Shown one piece after another: positions 7,299 through 14,106 of a stretch of 64,000 nucleotides of DNA. This DNA is from Phycisphaerae bacterium (GTDB taxonomy: Bacteria > Planctomycetota > Phycisphaerae > Sedimentisphaerales > Anaerobacaceae): assembly GCA_030601745.1 (NCBI GenBank), contig JAUWBI010000004.1:1-64000 (forward strand). Reading direction: 5' to 3'. A program made the position numbers and the translations under genes. Numbering within the stretch: position 1 is the stretch's first letter; each line of letters starts with the position of its first letter. The notes beneath the pieces are model-generated. The model had not been told where the DNA came from, searched no databases, and was given only the letters and a program-made list of their open reading frames with translations.

Positions 7299-7823
7299 AT
7301 GGCTAAAAAATATCAAATTATATATGCAGACCCGCCTTGGCCGATTAAATGGCAAGGCAGCAATTCAATAGGAACCAAACCATTAAAATATCCCACTATG
7401 ACTTTAATGGAATTGGCACAATTATCTGTAAAAAGCATTGCTGAAGATTGTAGTAAATTATTTTTGTGGACGACCAATGGCTTTTTGCCAGAAGCACTGG
7501 GCCTATTGAAATTTTGGGGATTTCAATATGATAAATTGTGGACGTGGTGTAAACCAACTGGGGCAGGCGGACATCCCCGCAACGCCACAGAACACATAAT
7601 CGAGGCAACACGAGGCGCATTAAAGTCTCTTGATAGACACGAGAAGGCCAGAAATAATTGGTTTACTGCCCCGACAAAAGGCCATTCTGTTAAGCCAGAC
7701 GAAGCCCGATTACTTATTGAACATTGTTATCCCAACACCACAAAAATAGAATTATTTGCCAGGGAAAAAATTTTGGGATGGGACGCTTGGGGCGATGAGG
7801 TCGAAAGCGACATTGAATTATGA
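7299..7823 (+). CDS. MT-A70 family adenine-N6 DNA methyltransferase
   Basis: 174 residues. The catalytic DPPW motif is in 'QIIYADPPWPIKW' (residues about 7-19). 'KLFLWTTNGFLPEALGLLKFWGF' and 'WCKPTGAGGHPRNATEHIIEATRG' follow the MT-A70 layout, and 'HSVKPDEARLLIE' resembles the S-adenosylmethionine-proximal 'HSrKPde' segment. No target-recognition domain or linked nuclease, so an orphan methylase, probably protecting phage DNA from restriction. First gene of the plus-strand phage operon; its stop overlaps the next start (ATGA). Confidence 0.9.
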   Translation: MAKKYQIIYADPPWPIKWQGSNSIGTKPLKYPTMTLMELAQLSVKSIAEDCSKLFLWTTNGFLPEALGLLKFWGFQYDKLWTWCKPTGAGGHPRNATEHIIEATRGALKSLDRHEKARNNWFTAPTKGHSVKPDEARLLIEHCYPNTTKIELFAREKILGWDAWGDEVESDIEL

Positions 7824-8056
7824 AAAAGCGACAGGAAAACACACCGCTTTTACGTGATTTTTCAAGCACAGCAAGAAGTTTGGGAATTGGGAAGTCATTG
7901 TTATATCAGATGGACAGTGACGGCAGGCTGGGGCCGAAAAAGATTCGGTTCGGCAGGCGGTCTCTATTAGATACTGAGGAAATAGCCGATTGGGTTCGGG
8001 CGGGGACACCCTGCCGTGATGTGTGGCAAAAGATGAAAAAGGAAAGGAGGCAGTGA
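7820..8056 (+). CDS. small helix-turn-helix protein, AlpA/excisionase-like
   Basis: 78 residues. 'TARSLGIGKSLLYQMDSDGRLGPKKIRFGRRSLLDTEEIADWVRAG' is the MerR-like HTH_17/AlpA pattern: HTH, wing with 'irfGRR', then a helix ending in W-V. Such proteins act as excisionases or activators of prophage excision. Coupled on both sides by ATGA overlaps to the methylase and the CsrA-like gene. With the integrase 43 kb away in the lysogen, it becomes its near neighbour on the excised circle. Confidence 0.75.
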   Translation: MKKRQENTPLLRDFSSTARSLGIGKSLLYQMDSDGRLGPKKIRFGRRSLLDTEEIADWVRAGTPCRDVWQKMKKERRQ

Positions 8057-8259
8057 TGTTGTGTTTGGCATTACAAGCGGACGATAAAATTATGATTAAG
8101 GAAAACGGGCGGTTACTTGCAACGATTCGCATACCAGACAGCGTTGCTTATACAGAAACAAAATTATGTTTCGATGCACCGAGGTCAACGAACATCGTCC
8201 GGGGAAAAGCAGCAAGAAGGAAGCGCAATCGCAAAAAAAAACCCAACCTAATTACATAA
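8056..8259 (+). CDS. CsrA-like RNA-binding regulator encoded by the phage
   Basis: 67 residues from the ATG at 8056, which has AAAGGAGG seven bases upstream and overlaps the previous stop; a start at 8023 would lack this. The sequence follows CsrA: 'MLCLALQADDKIMI' matches MLxLxRxxgexixI, and 'KLCFDAPRSTNIVRGKA' matches 'RIGVNAPKEVxVHREEI', with AP and the RNA-contacting Arg retained. A Lys/Arg-rich tail (ARRKRNRKKKPN) is extra. Known CsrA dimers bind GGA in hairpins over ribosome sites. Here it could control phage or host mRNA translation. Confidence 0.7.
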   Translation: MLCLALQADDKIMIKENGRLLATIRIPDSVAYTETKLCFDAPRSTNIVRGKAARRKRNRKKKPNLIT

Positions 8260-8278
8260 TTGATAAGGTTCTTAAGTG

Positions 8279-9214
8279 ATGGAACACTCTTTCAATATAG
8301 AAATTGCACAAAAATATGGTGTCAACGCAGCAATCGTGCTCCGGCATATTCAGTTCTGGATTATCAAAAACAAAACACACAACAAACATATTCACGATGG
8401 TCGGACTTGGACCTATTATTCTCTGAACGCCTTTACGAAGATTTTCCCATACCTGTCGAAAAAACAGGTCCGGAGAGCATTACAAATCTTATTAGACAAC
8501 GGGGTGATCCTCAAGGCCGACTATAACAAATACATAAATACCAGGACGAGCTGGTACGCCTTTGTGGATGAAAGCTTGTTTGTGCCTGAGGGCAGACGAA
8601 ATAAAAGTTCGTGTGCCCCTGAGGGCACACCAGATAAAAGTTCGTGTGCCCCTGAGGGCACACCAAAGAAGAAAAGTTCGTGTGCCCCTGAGGGCACACC
8701 TTGTGCCCCTGAGGGCACACCATTTGCCCCTGAGGGCACACTATTTACAGATAAAGATAAACAGATAAGTGAAACAGATGAATCAACAGATAAGTCAAGG
8801 ATTTCTCAAGAGGGGGGTTTATCTTCAAAAGACTCTGACAAACATTACGCCTGCACACTACTCAGGCGCTATGGTGTTGATGTCGAGGTGGCCCGACAAA
8901 TAGTTTACGACCAGCACATACCGTTAGAGAGCATTACGGAAGTCATCAAGAACGGCCTGGCGAAAGAAATAAAATCAAAGCAGACCGATGGCAGGTTCGT
9001 GCTTGAGGCCGGCTATATTATTAAGACCCTGAACCAGGCCCGGAGCGAGGGAAAGACCGTAGGCCCGACGAAGCTGAGTAAAGCGTTGGCAGCCAAATTA
9101 TCAATACCACAGAAAGACCGCGTTCGACCCTCGCCGGCGGAGATACGAAAGCGTGTACGCCGTATGAAAGCTCAAGTAGCGGCAATGAAGGACACGGATG
9201 GAAACAACGCTTAA
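8279..9214 (+). CDS. replication initiator-like protein with iterons in its gene
   Basis: 311 residues from ATG 8279. The N-terminal 100 residues ('VNAAIVLRHIQFWI', 'TWTYYSLNAFTKIFPYLSKKQVRRALQILLDNGVI') form a winged helix like those of phage and plasmid replication proteins. Residues about 104-155 are a tandem SSCAPEGTP repeat encoded by six near-identical palindromes. The C-terminal part ('YACTLLRRYGVDVEVARQIVY') resembles the C-terminal domain of such initiators and ends basic. Phage lambda O likewise carries origin iterons inside its gene. A role in replication is inference from domain layout and position. Confidence 0.65.
   Translation: MEHSFNIEIAQKYGVNAAIVLRHIQFWIIKNKTHNKHIHDGRTWTYYSLNAFTKIFPYLSKKQVRRALQILLDNGVILKADYNKYINTRTSWYAFVDESLFVPEGRRNKSSCAPEGTPDKSSCAPEGTPKKKSSCAPEGTPCAPEGTPFAPEGTLFTDKDKQISETDESTDKSRISQEGGLSSKDSDKHYACTLLRRYGVDVEVARQIVYDQHIPLESITEVIKNGLAKEIKSKQTDGRFVLEAGYIIKTLNQARSEGKTVGPTKLSKALAAKLSIPQKDRVRPSPAEIRKRVRRMKAQVAAMKDTDGNNA
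8579..8741. repeat. six palindromic iterons, probable phage replication origin
   Basis: The unit TGTGCCCCTGAGGGCACAC is a perfect 7-bp palindrome (TGTGCCC/GGGCACA) around CTGA. Copies begin near 8579 (degenerate), 8612, 8645, 8689, 8702 and 8723, spaced 13-44 bases. They are in frame and encode CAPEGTP. Palindromic iterons within an initiator gene are the classic layout of a phage origin. Confidence 0.65.
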
Positions 9215-9422
9215 AACTCATTTTAAGGAAGAACTATATTTCTGGGGCATTGAGCTTACAAGGGCCAGAGAGAGTCTTGGTCTCTCCCAGGCTGAGTTTG
9301 CTGAAAAATGCGGCTGGACACAGCAGTATCAATCACAACTTGAATTGCCAGGCATCGAGCACAAGCTGGATTTTGACAAAAGGGAAGCATTGGCAAAAAT
9401 AGGCATTCATATTTCTTCATAA
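9198..9422 (+). CDS. XRE-family transcriptional regulator (Cro/CI-like HTH)
   Basis: 74 residues. 'TRARESLGLSQAEFAEKCGWTQQYQSQLELPG' is a canonical lambda-repressor-like helix-turn-helix. The ATG at 9198 overlaps the end of the initiator gene. It is Cro-sized with no cleavage domain, so a Cro-like or small repressor. It is the only repressor candidate in the phage. A short palindrome just after its stop (9428-9443) could be its operator. Confidence 0.75.
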   Translation: METTLKTHFKEELYFWGIELTRARESLGLSQAEFAEKCGWTQQYQSQLELPGIEHKLDFDKREALAKIGIHISS

Positions 9423-9427
9423 AAAAT

Positions 9428-9443
9428 ACAAGTAACCACTTGT
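9428..9443. promoter_or_regulatory. candidate operator palindrome
   Basis: ACAAGT-AACC-ACTTGT, a 6-bp inverted repeat six bases after the XRE gene and upstream of the lipoprotein gene. Single copy, so the assignment is tentative. Confidence 0.3.
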
Positions 9444-9518
9444 TAGTATTTCACAGGGGGGGTTTGTAAAATTGGGTAAGGTAAGTAAATTAGGAACTAA
9501 TTTTTAAGGAGAACTGTT

Positions 9519-10100
9519 ATGAAAAAGAGAATTGTATGTATGATGGTGTTGTGCCTGCTCGTTGCAGGTGCAGGATGCTTGCCGGATGAAATTGAGATGC
9601 ACAATTTCACAAAGCAGGTGGTGTTGTTGTCTGATAAGGTGGACGCTTATCAGGCTGAAATGGGTGAGGTTGTCAATTTGCTCGAAGCCGACAATATACT
9701 CAGCAAAGAGATTGTCGAGAAAATCGACAAAACCAATGAGGAAATCGACCGCATTCAGCCCAAGATAACCGAGGTAGCAATCGCAATACGGGATGCAGAG
9801 TATGTTTCAGGCGATGACGCTGGTAATATTATCAAAGGAGCCAAAGCCGGTACTGCCGCTACCGCATCGTGGAATCCTTATGCTGCTCCGATGTTGTTAG
9901 GGCTGAACCTGCTCGAAGGCGTCCTGCTACTAATTTTGAGGAGGAAGAAAAACCGCGAAACCAAGAAGCGTAATGCAGACAAAGTGGGCCGCGAGAAGAC
10001 TCTTCGAGAGATAGCGACTGTGGACGAAGGCAAGCTGACAGCGGCAGCAGTAAAATCGCTGATGTTCAATAACATCGGCGAAGCCCGAAAAGGTATCTAA
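9519..10100 (+). CDS. phage lipoprotein with coiled coil and membrane segment
   Basis: 193 residues; AAGGAG precedes the ATG. The N-terminus is a lipoprotein signal with lipobox LVAGAGC. Residues about 30-95 form a predicted coiled coil ('VDAYQAEMGEVVNLLEADN', 'EIVEKIDKTNEEIDRIQPKI'). A hydrophobic segment near residues 125-140 (AAPMLLGLNLLEGVLLLIL) is followed by basic RRKKNRETKKR. The architecture could suit a spanin- or superinfection-exclusion-type envelope protein, but no family is recognised. Confidence 0.6.
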   Translation: MKKRIVCMMVLCLLVAGAGCLPDEIEMHNFTKQVVLLSDKVDAYQAEMGEVVNLLEADNILSKEIVEKIDKTNEEIDRIQPKITEVAIAIRDAEYVSGDDAGNIIKGAKAGTAATASWNPYAAPMLLGLNLLEGVLLLILRRKKNRETKKRNADKVGREKTLREIATVDEGKLTAAAVKSLMFNNIGEARKGI

Positions 10101-10132
10101 CTCGATGCTGACCCCATTGAGTGATGTAAAAT

Positions 10133-10441
10133 ATGATGGTGGCGTATGGGCTGGGCATAGCCTGGCCCTACGCTACTCGCCCGCGATACGGAGCTTTAGT
10201 CGGTGACATAGACGAGAGAGTGACACTTATGGCGGAGAAACCTTATCACTATATTCGGGCCTGGGGAATTATAATGGGGTCGAGTGAAGGTTACATTAGA
10301 TTTCTGATTCGGTTGGCCCGTAAAGAGAAAGCTCCGTCAACAGTGATGTTTCGCAGCGCGGGGAAATGGACAAAGTTTGACGAGCTGCCGACACCGGAAA
10401 CGAGAGAGAAGGTGGAAACGCTTGTTGCAAGGTTAAGATGA
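10133..10441 (+). CDS. hypothetical phage protein
   Basis: 102 residues from ATG 10133, or 70 from the ATG at 10229 ([13 protein letters not shown]), which has GAGAG eight bases upstream. The core '[21 protein letters not shown]' and C-terminus '[12 protein letters not shown]' are helical and basic. The stop overlaps the SEC-C gene start (ATGA), supporting a real gene. No family recognised. Confidence 0.5.
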   Translation: MMVAYGLGIAWPYATRPRYGALVGDIDERVTLMAEKPYHYIRAWGIIMGSSEGYIRFLIRLARKEKAPSTVMFRSAGKWTKFDELPTPETREKVETLVARLR

Positions 10442-10893
10442 GTAAAATAGGACGTAACGAACCGTGCCCTTGTGGTAGTGGGCTAAAGTACAAGAAATGT
10501 TGTGGAAAGAATCGGATTATGAATGAGAAACCAAAAAACACGTTCAGAGACAAGGTTGCAGCCGGAGAGGTTTCAGAGCAAGAGCTGCTCGAGCGCGACC
10601 AGAGGGCAACTTATCTGGAGCTTAAGAACCAAGCGGAAATGAGAGAAACGGACAGGCTGCATCTGCAAGGAGCGATAGCGAAGCTAAAGGTTTTTGGCAA
10701 CGAGATATTTCAATTACCAGACAGTGAAGGCCGAGCAGCTATCCTCGAACAGAACAAAAAGCACATTGAGCGACTTGAAAAGCAGTTGGAGGTGTCGGCT
10801 ACGAATCGTCCTCAGCGAGTGTTGTTGAGCATCTTGGAAGAGAAATTCGGAGAAGCAGATGAGAACGTAGCGGCGAAGGAAAATGCAGATTAG
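10438..10893 (+). CDS. SEC-C zinc-motif protein
   Basis: 151 residues. The N-terminal '[22 protein letters not shown]' is the SEC-C motif (CxCxSGxxxxxCC), a zinc-binding module known from SecA and many small proteins. The rest is charged and helical ('[19 protein letters not shown]', '[15 protein letters not shown]'), probably a coiled coil. Overlaps neighbours at both ends. The motif gives no specific function. Confidence 0.75.
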   Translation: MSKIGRNEPCPCGSGLKYKKCCGKNRIMNEKPKNTFRDKVAAGEVSEQELLERDQRATYLELKNQAEMRETDRLHLQGAIAKLKVFGNEIFQLPDSEGRAAILEQNKKHIERLEKQLEVSATNRPQRVLLSILEEKFGEADENVAAKENAD

Positions 10894-11095
10894 CAAAGAG
10901 CGAGTTCAATGGCATCTGGATGTTCCTGTTTGCAGGATACTGCGAGGACTAAAAACTCACCTGACCTTTGTCGAGATGGGTGAACGTTGGGAGCTGTGCT
11001 GGTACTTCAAAGTAGATTCTGTTGAGGAATTAGTAAAGCAGATGTGGGCAAGGATAAAGGGCCGCAACAGCAAAAGTGTTGCAAGGTTACGATGA
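10883..11095 (+). CDS. hypothetical phage protein
   Basis: 70 residues; GAAGG precedes ATG 10883, which overlaps the SEC-C gene. Contains '[28 protein letters not shown]', a mixed alpha/beta small protein. Its last residues (VARLR) match the end of the 10133-10441 product, perhaps a trace of relatedness. Family unknown. Confidence 0.5.
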   Translation: MQISKERVQWHLDVPVCRILRGLKTHLTFVEMGERWELCWYFKVDSVEELVKQMWARIKGRNSKSVARLR

Positions 11096-11105
11096 GGTTT
11101 AGATT

Positions 11106-11300
11106 ATGAAGTATAAAGTAACGATGGTATGCAGGGAAATTCGGAGAGCCGAAGCTATTGTTGAACACGACAATAATGACCACGAACAAATCAAAGATAA
11201 AGCGTGGGCTGGGTTCGATGTTCTTTCCACTCCGAATTTAGAACAGGAAAATTATACAAAAGTGGAAGAGTTGAAAGAGGAAGGTGTTTGCGTGAGGTAG
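11106..11300 (+). CDS. hypothetical phage protein
   Basis: 64 residues; ATG preceded by GAGG at eight bases. 'MKYKVTMVCREIRRAEAIVEHDNNDHEQIKDKAW' resembles small single-domain alpha/beta proteins that phages use as inhibitors or regulators, but no family is recognised. Stops three bases before the start of the next gene. Confidence 0.45.
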   Translation: MKYKVTMVCREIRRAEAIVEHDNNDHEQIKDKAWAGFDVLSTPNLEQENYTKVEELKEEGVCVR

Positions 11301-11302
11301 GA

Positions 11303-11842
11303 ATGACACAAAAAGACTTCATAGCAAAAGGCTTAACACTACAACTACCAAGCCTTGTTGGGACGCAGGAGTTTACACCATCGGGACTGATGGTAAAAAT
11401 GCTCTGTGCACACTTACAAAGCGTAGAGTTAGAGCAGCCCCAATCAGTGATACAACTCTTGATTGAAGATGGACATAGCAGGTCTAACTGGTACGACTGG
11501 CTCAAGAAAAAAGGGTTTGTAGAATGGTGGAATAAAGCCTGTACTGATTTCCATACACATATAGGACTTTCTAAGGTGTATATGGGTATATATAGAAGGG
11601 CAGTAAGCAGTTCTCCACAAGACGCCAAAACTTATCTTGAAAGGTTTGATAAGGACTATAAACCAGCCACGAGCCGGGAACACACCTTTCCTGGTCTGGA
11701 ACCACCGGAAGATGTGCCGGCAGCCATTGAGCGCAGCAAAAAGCGGACGAAGCTGGTGGCCTCTGAGGTCGTTGAGGACAGTCCTGAGCCTGCCCAGAAT
11801 GGACAGAACCCTGCTGCCAGTAGTGGTGGAGACGGAGTGTGA
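11303..11842 (+). CDS. probable terminase small subunit
   Basis: 179 residues from ATG 11303, chosen over an upstream GTG that would overlap the previous gene by almost 100 bases. 'VIQLLIEDGHSRSNWYDWLKKKGFVEWWNKACTDF' looks like the HTH of phage small terminases (t.YrWl....F...). 'SSPQDAKTYLERFDKDYKP' resembles the oligomerisation segment, and the acidic Gly/Ser tail is typical. It precedes the large terminase by three small ORFs. In the family it binds the packaging site and hands DNA to the large subunit. Confidence 0.55.
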   Translation: MTQKDFIAKGLTLQLPSLVGTQEFTPSGLMVKMLCAHLQSVELEQPQSVIQLLIEDGHSRSNWYDWLKKKGFVEWWNKACTDFHTHIGLSKVYMGIYRRAVSSSPQDAKTYLERFDKDYKPATSREHTFPGLEPPEDVPAAIERSKKRTKLVASEVVEDSPEPAQNGQNPAASSGGDGV

Positions 11843-11857
11843 AAACGGACGATTTTG

Positions 11858-12019
11858 ATGGACGAAAACAAGATACGAGCAAGATTGTGTGCAAGTTCGC
11901 GGTTATTCGCTGATAAGAGGGTAAAGCAACGGATTAACAGTCTGCTGCAAGGATTGTCCTTCCGATTCAGGCGGCTAATTGTCAGGCCGGCACAATGGCA
12001 GACAGGCCGGCAAAGTTGA
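11858..12019 (+). CDS. small Arg-rich ORF, doubtful
   Basis: 53 codons (MDENKIRARL...), very basic, with no convincing ribosome site. It fills part of the gap after the small terminase. May be spurious. Confidence 0.25.
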   Translation: MDENKIRARLCASSRLFADKRVKQRINSLLQGLSFRFRRLIVRPAQWQTGRQS

Positions 12020-12185
12020 GATACTTTATGAGAACATTGAGGGCAGACGGATGATTGACGACCGACCAAAGATGAGAATGTCGAGACCCCCCCCCAGGGG
12101 GTTTCGGGCGATGCCCGAATCTCTATTTGAGCCACAAGATATATTTTACTCATTTTTGGATTTTGGACAAGAAAGGTAGGAAATT
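12020..12185. other. gap with two hairpins
   Basis: A C-run/G-run hairpin (12086-12102) and TTCGGGC-GAT-GCCCGAA (12103-12119) lie here, without a T-run. They may shape the 5' region of the following gene or attenuate transcription. No gene is supported. Confidence 0.35.
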
Positions 12186-12416
12186 ATGTATAAAGTTCAG
12201 GAAAAACCAGATGGGATGGCACATCTTGCTAATGGTTCAATAGAGGTTAAACCATTAGTTACGCTCAAAGATGAACACGGCGGCGTCAGCCATATCATAA
12301 TGGACGACCATTGTTACGTACTAATAAACGGTAGAGCAGGTGGTTATTTTGCGATGGTCAAACACTGGTATCAGGAAGCGGCCATTGCTTTAAGAGATTT
12401 GCTTACTGTTGAATAA
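12186..12416 (+). CDS. hypothetical phage protein
   Basis: 76 residues; AGGTAGGA before ATG. 'EVKPLVTLKDEHGGVSHIIMDDHCYVLINGRAGGYFAMVKHWYQEAAIALRDLL' suggests a compact alpha/beta fold. It sits directly upstream of the large terminase. No family recognised. Confidence 0.5.
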   Translation: MYKVQEKPDGMAHLANGSIEVKPLVTLKDEHGGVSHIIMDDHCYVLINGRAGGYFAMVKHWYQEAAIALRDLLTVE

Positions 12417-12445
12417 AATCTATTAACACGTAATTCGGGACAATT

Positions 12446-13144
12446 ATGATACTTCCTCTGGACAGTGCGTTGCTGCCGGTAATTGACAGAAAATGCTGGC
12501 AGCGGATAAATAAGGATGAGTCCTGGCAAAGAGACGAGCGAGCGAGGTGTTCCCAGGAGCCCTGGTATTGGCTGGTTAATTTTGTCTATACCAAGCGCAA
12601 AGACGAACACGTTGAAGGTGGCGTTCTGGAGCGGTTTCCGCCGGACGAATATTTGAGATACATTTTTCACAAATTATTTACGGAGCCGTTTTTCGCCGGT
12701 GATAAGAGCCGCCAGGTGCGGATGTCGATATTACTAATGAGCTGGGCGGTTTGGTTATGCCAATACAGAAAACACGAACAAATTGTCTGTCAGTCCCAGA
12801 AGGAAAAGGACGCCGACAAGGAGTTGATTAAGGAGCGGGCTTATACTATCTGGCGATACCAACCTTCGTGGTTGAAGCCTTATGCCAAGTATAGTTTTTG
12901 CAAATTGGATTTCGAGTCGATGGACTCTGAGACAATCGGGATTCCCGCAGGTGATAATGCCGGCGACCAGATTCGCTCCAAGAATCCTACCCGTGTTATC
13001 CTGGACGAAGGTGGTTTCTACCAGGGTAAATTTGAGGAATGCCGGACGGCGGCCATTGCCTGCTGCAAAGATATTAAATGTATATCCACAGCCAATTCAG
13101 GCCAGTGGGCTGATTTTATCGAGTATGATAGGATTGTGGCGTGA
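12446..13144 (+). CDS. terminase large subunit, N-terminal ATPase half
   Basis: 232 residues. A variant Walker A, 'DKSRQVRMSILL' (residues about 86-97), is of the 'KSRQxRxS/T' type seen in phage packaging ATPases. 'QIVCQSQKEKDADKEL' follows, and Walker B with catalytic Glu is 'TRVILDEGGFYQG' (about 188). 'CISTAN' is the coupling motif (usually S-S/T-A). The ORF ends shortly after this motif, so the whole nuclease half is missing; it is found at 14107-15108 after a 960-base interruption. Confidence 0.8.
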   Translation: MILPLDSALLPVIDRKCWQRINKDESWQRDERARCSQEPWYWLVNFVYTKRKDEHVEGGVLERFPPDEYLRYIFHKLFTEPFFAGDKSRQVRMSILLMSWAVWLCQYRKHEQIVCQSQKEKDADKELIKERAYTIWRYQPSWLKPYAKYSFCKLDFESMDSETIGIPAGDNAGDQIRSKNPTRVILDEGGFYQGKFEECRTAAIACCKDIKCISTANSGQWADFIEYDRIVA

Positions 13145-13310
13145 GACATTTAATTTTTAGATTAAGTGTGAAATGTGGCAATTTTCTTTTCGGTGATTTT
13201 TATGCAAATCTCGAAAACCATAGATGCCGATATTCGTATTTTTTATACAGAGAGTTACAATTTCAACTTTATAAATTTTTGTATGAGAATTAAGAGATAG
13301 AGGCGAAAAA
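13145..13310. other. AT-rich start of the terminase interruption
   Basis: No gene seen. AT-rich compared with its neighbours, which supports an inserted segment. I could not find convincing group I or group II intron core motifs. Confidence 0.4.
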
Positions 13311-13547
13311 ATGAAATGTTTAATATGTAATGAAAGTTTATATTGTGTCAGTGCTGAGTGTGTCCTTTGTCATAATGAAGGAGGTCTTACCGAAGAATTT
13401 CCAGTTACAGATGCGACTGATATAGTGCTATTATTAAAATGTACGAAATGTAATATAGACCATAAGTTATGTATAAATGGATTTACTATGGACGCCAAGT
13501 TGACCGTAGATAAATCACAGGATGTAACGCTTGTTAATAAGAGCTAA
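13311..13547 (+). CDS. small Cys-rich protein within the split terminase
   Basis: 78 residues. Three CxxC-type pairs (CLIC, CVLC, CTKC) suggest a zinc ribbon. Its ribosome site AGATAGAGGCGAAAAAATG is repeated almost exactly before the next two ORFs. Such small zinc proteins can be regulators; no family identified. Confidence 0.55.
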   Translation: MKCLICNESLYCVSAECVLCHNEGGLTEEFPVTDATDIVLLLKCTKCNIDHKLCINGFTMDAKLTVDKSQDVTLVNKS

Positions 13548-13564
13548 AAGATAGAGGCGAAAAA

Positions 13565-13687
13565 ATGAGTGAATGGGAACAGGATTTATTGGGGATGCTT
13601 GCCGTGATAGAAGACGGCGATTTTAAGGACGAGGATTGGTACGTTGACGAAGATGGTAAAATTAAGATAGAGGCGAAAAATGGCTGA
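13565..13687 (+). CDS. 40-residue acidic protein within the split terminase
   Basis: MSEWEQDLLGMLAVIEDGDF... is strongly acidic (about one third Asp/Glu). It uses the same AGATAGAGGCGAAAAA ribosome-site cassette and overlaps the next gene by eight bases. Small acidic phage proteins can mimic DNA, but nothing here proves that. Confidence 0.45.
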   Translation: MSEWEQDLLGMLAVIEDGDFKDEDWYVDEDGKIKIEAKNG

Positions 13688-13994
13688 AAGAGAGGAATTA
13701 GTATTTGCCAGACAGTTCAGAAAATTACTTGATAATAAAACTCTTGGCGCTGGCAAGTGGATGGATTTGATTTATCAGGAAGGCGTTAAATCCTGTGATT
13801 TTATTGAGGCGTTAATACCGAAAGCGGATGAACTGATAACTTTACTCACTGATATTAAGACTTTGATGATTTCGGATGCTGAGAAGATAGCGGGCGAGTT
13901 TAGTGGCGGGAAATCGTGGGAAGAATATTGCAAGGACACCAAGGCATTGATAGGCAGGATTGATGAGGTGATTCTGGAACTCAGGAAAAGATAA
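13680..13994 (+). CDS. hypothetical helical protein within the split terminase
   Basis: 104 residues with the third copy of the AGATAGAGGCGAAAAA ribosome site. All-helical appearance ('ALIPKADELITLLTDIKTLMISDAEKI', 'DTKALIGRIDEVILELRKR'). A terminator follows at 14050-14094, closing this three-gene cassette. No homing-endonuclease motif is visible. Confidence 0.5.
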   Translation: MAEREELVFARQFRKLLDNKTLGAGKWMDLIYQEGVKSCDFIEALIPKADELITLLTDIKTLMISDAEKIAGEFSGGKSWEEYCKDTKALIGRIDEVILELRKR

Positions 13995-14049
13995 AGAAAA
14001 AAATTGAATAACGGGTTCGCCTTATAGCTAAAGGCGACGCAAGAACATT

Positions 14050-14094
14050 AAACGGCTGTATTGGGGCCAATACCTTCAGTATGGCCGTTTTTTG
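14050..14094 (+). terminator. rho-independent terminator before the second terminase half
   Basis: AAACGGC...GCCGTTTTTT with an inner GTA/TAT extension and a 6-T run. It would end the transcript of the inserted small genes 13 bases before the start of the nuclease half, so that half needs read-through or another arrangement. Confidence 0.6.
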
Positions 14095-14106
14095 TTGCCC
14101 GCAGAG

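Noticed and set aside
8579-8741. CRISPR array
   Set aside because: Repeats are 19-bp palindromes with 2-25 base spacers, in frame within a coding gene; spacers are too short and irregular.
11979-12179. 66-codon ORF before the large terminase
   Set aside because: Poor start, runs through two GC hairpins, and composition unlike neighbouring genes.
13145-14106. Group I or group II intron in the terminase
   Set aside because: Not claimed as a feature: I could not find core motifs (P3-P7 or a domain V hairpin) or a homing endonuclease or reverse transcriptase. Kept only as one explanation of the split.
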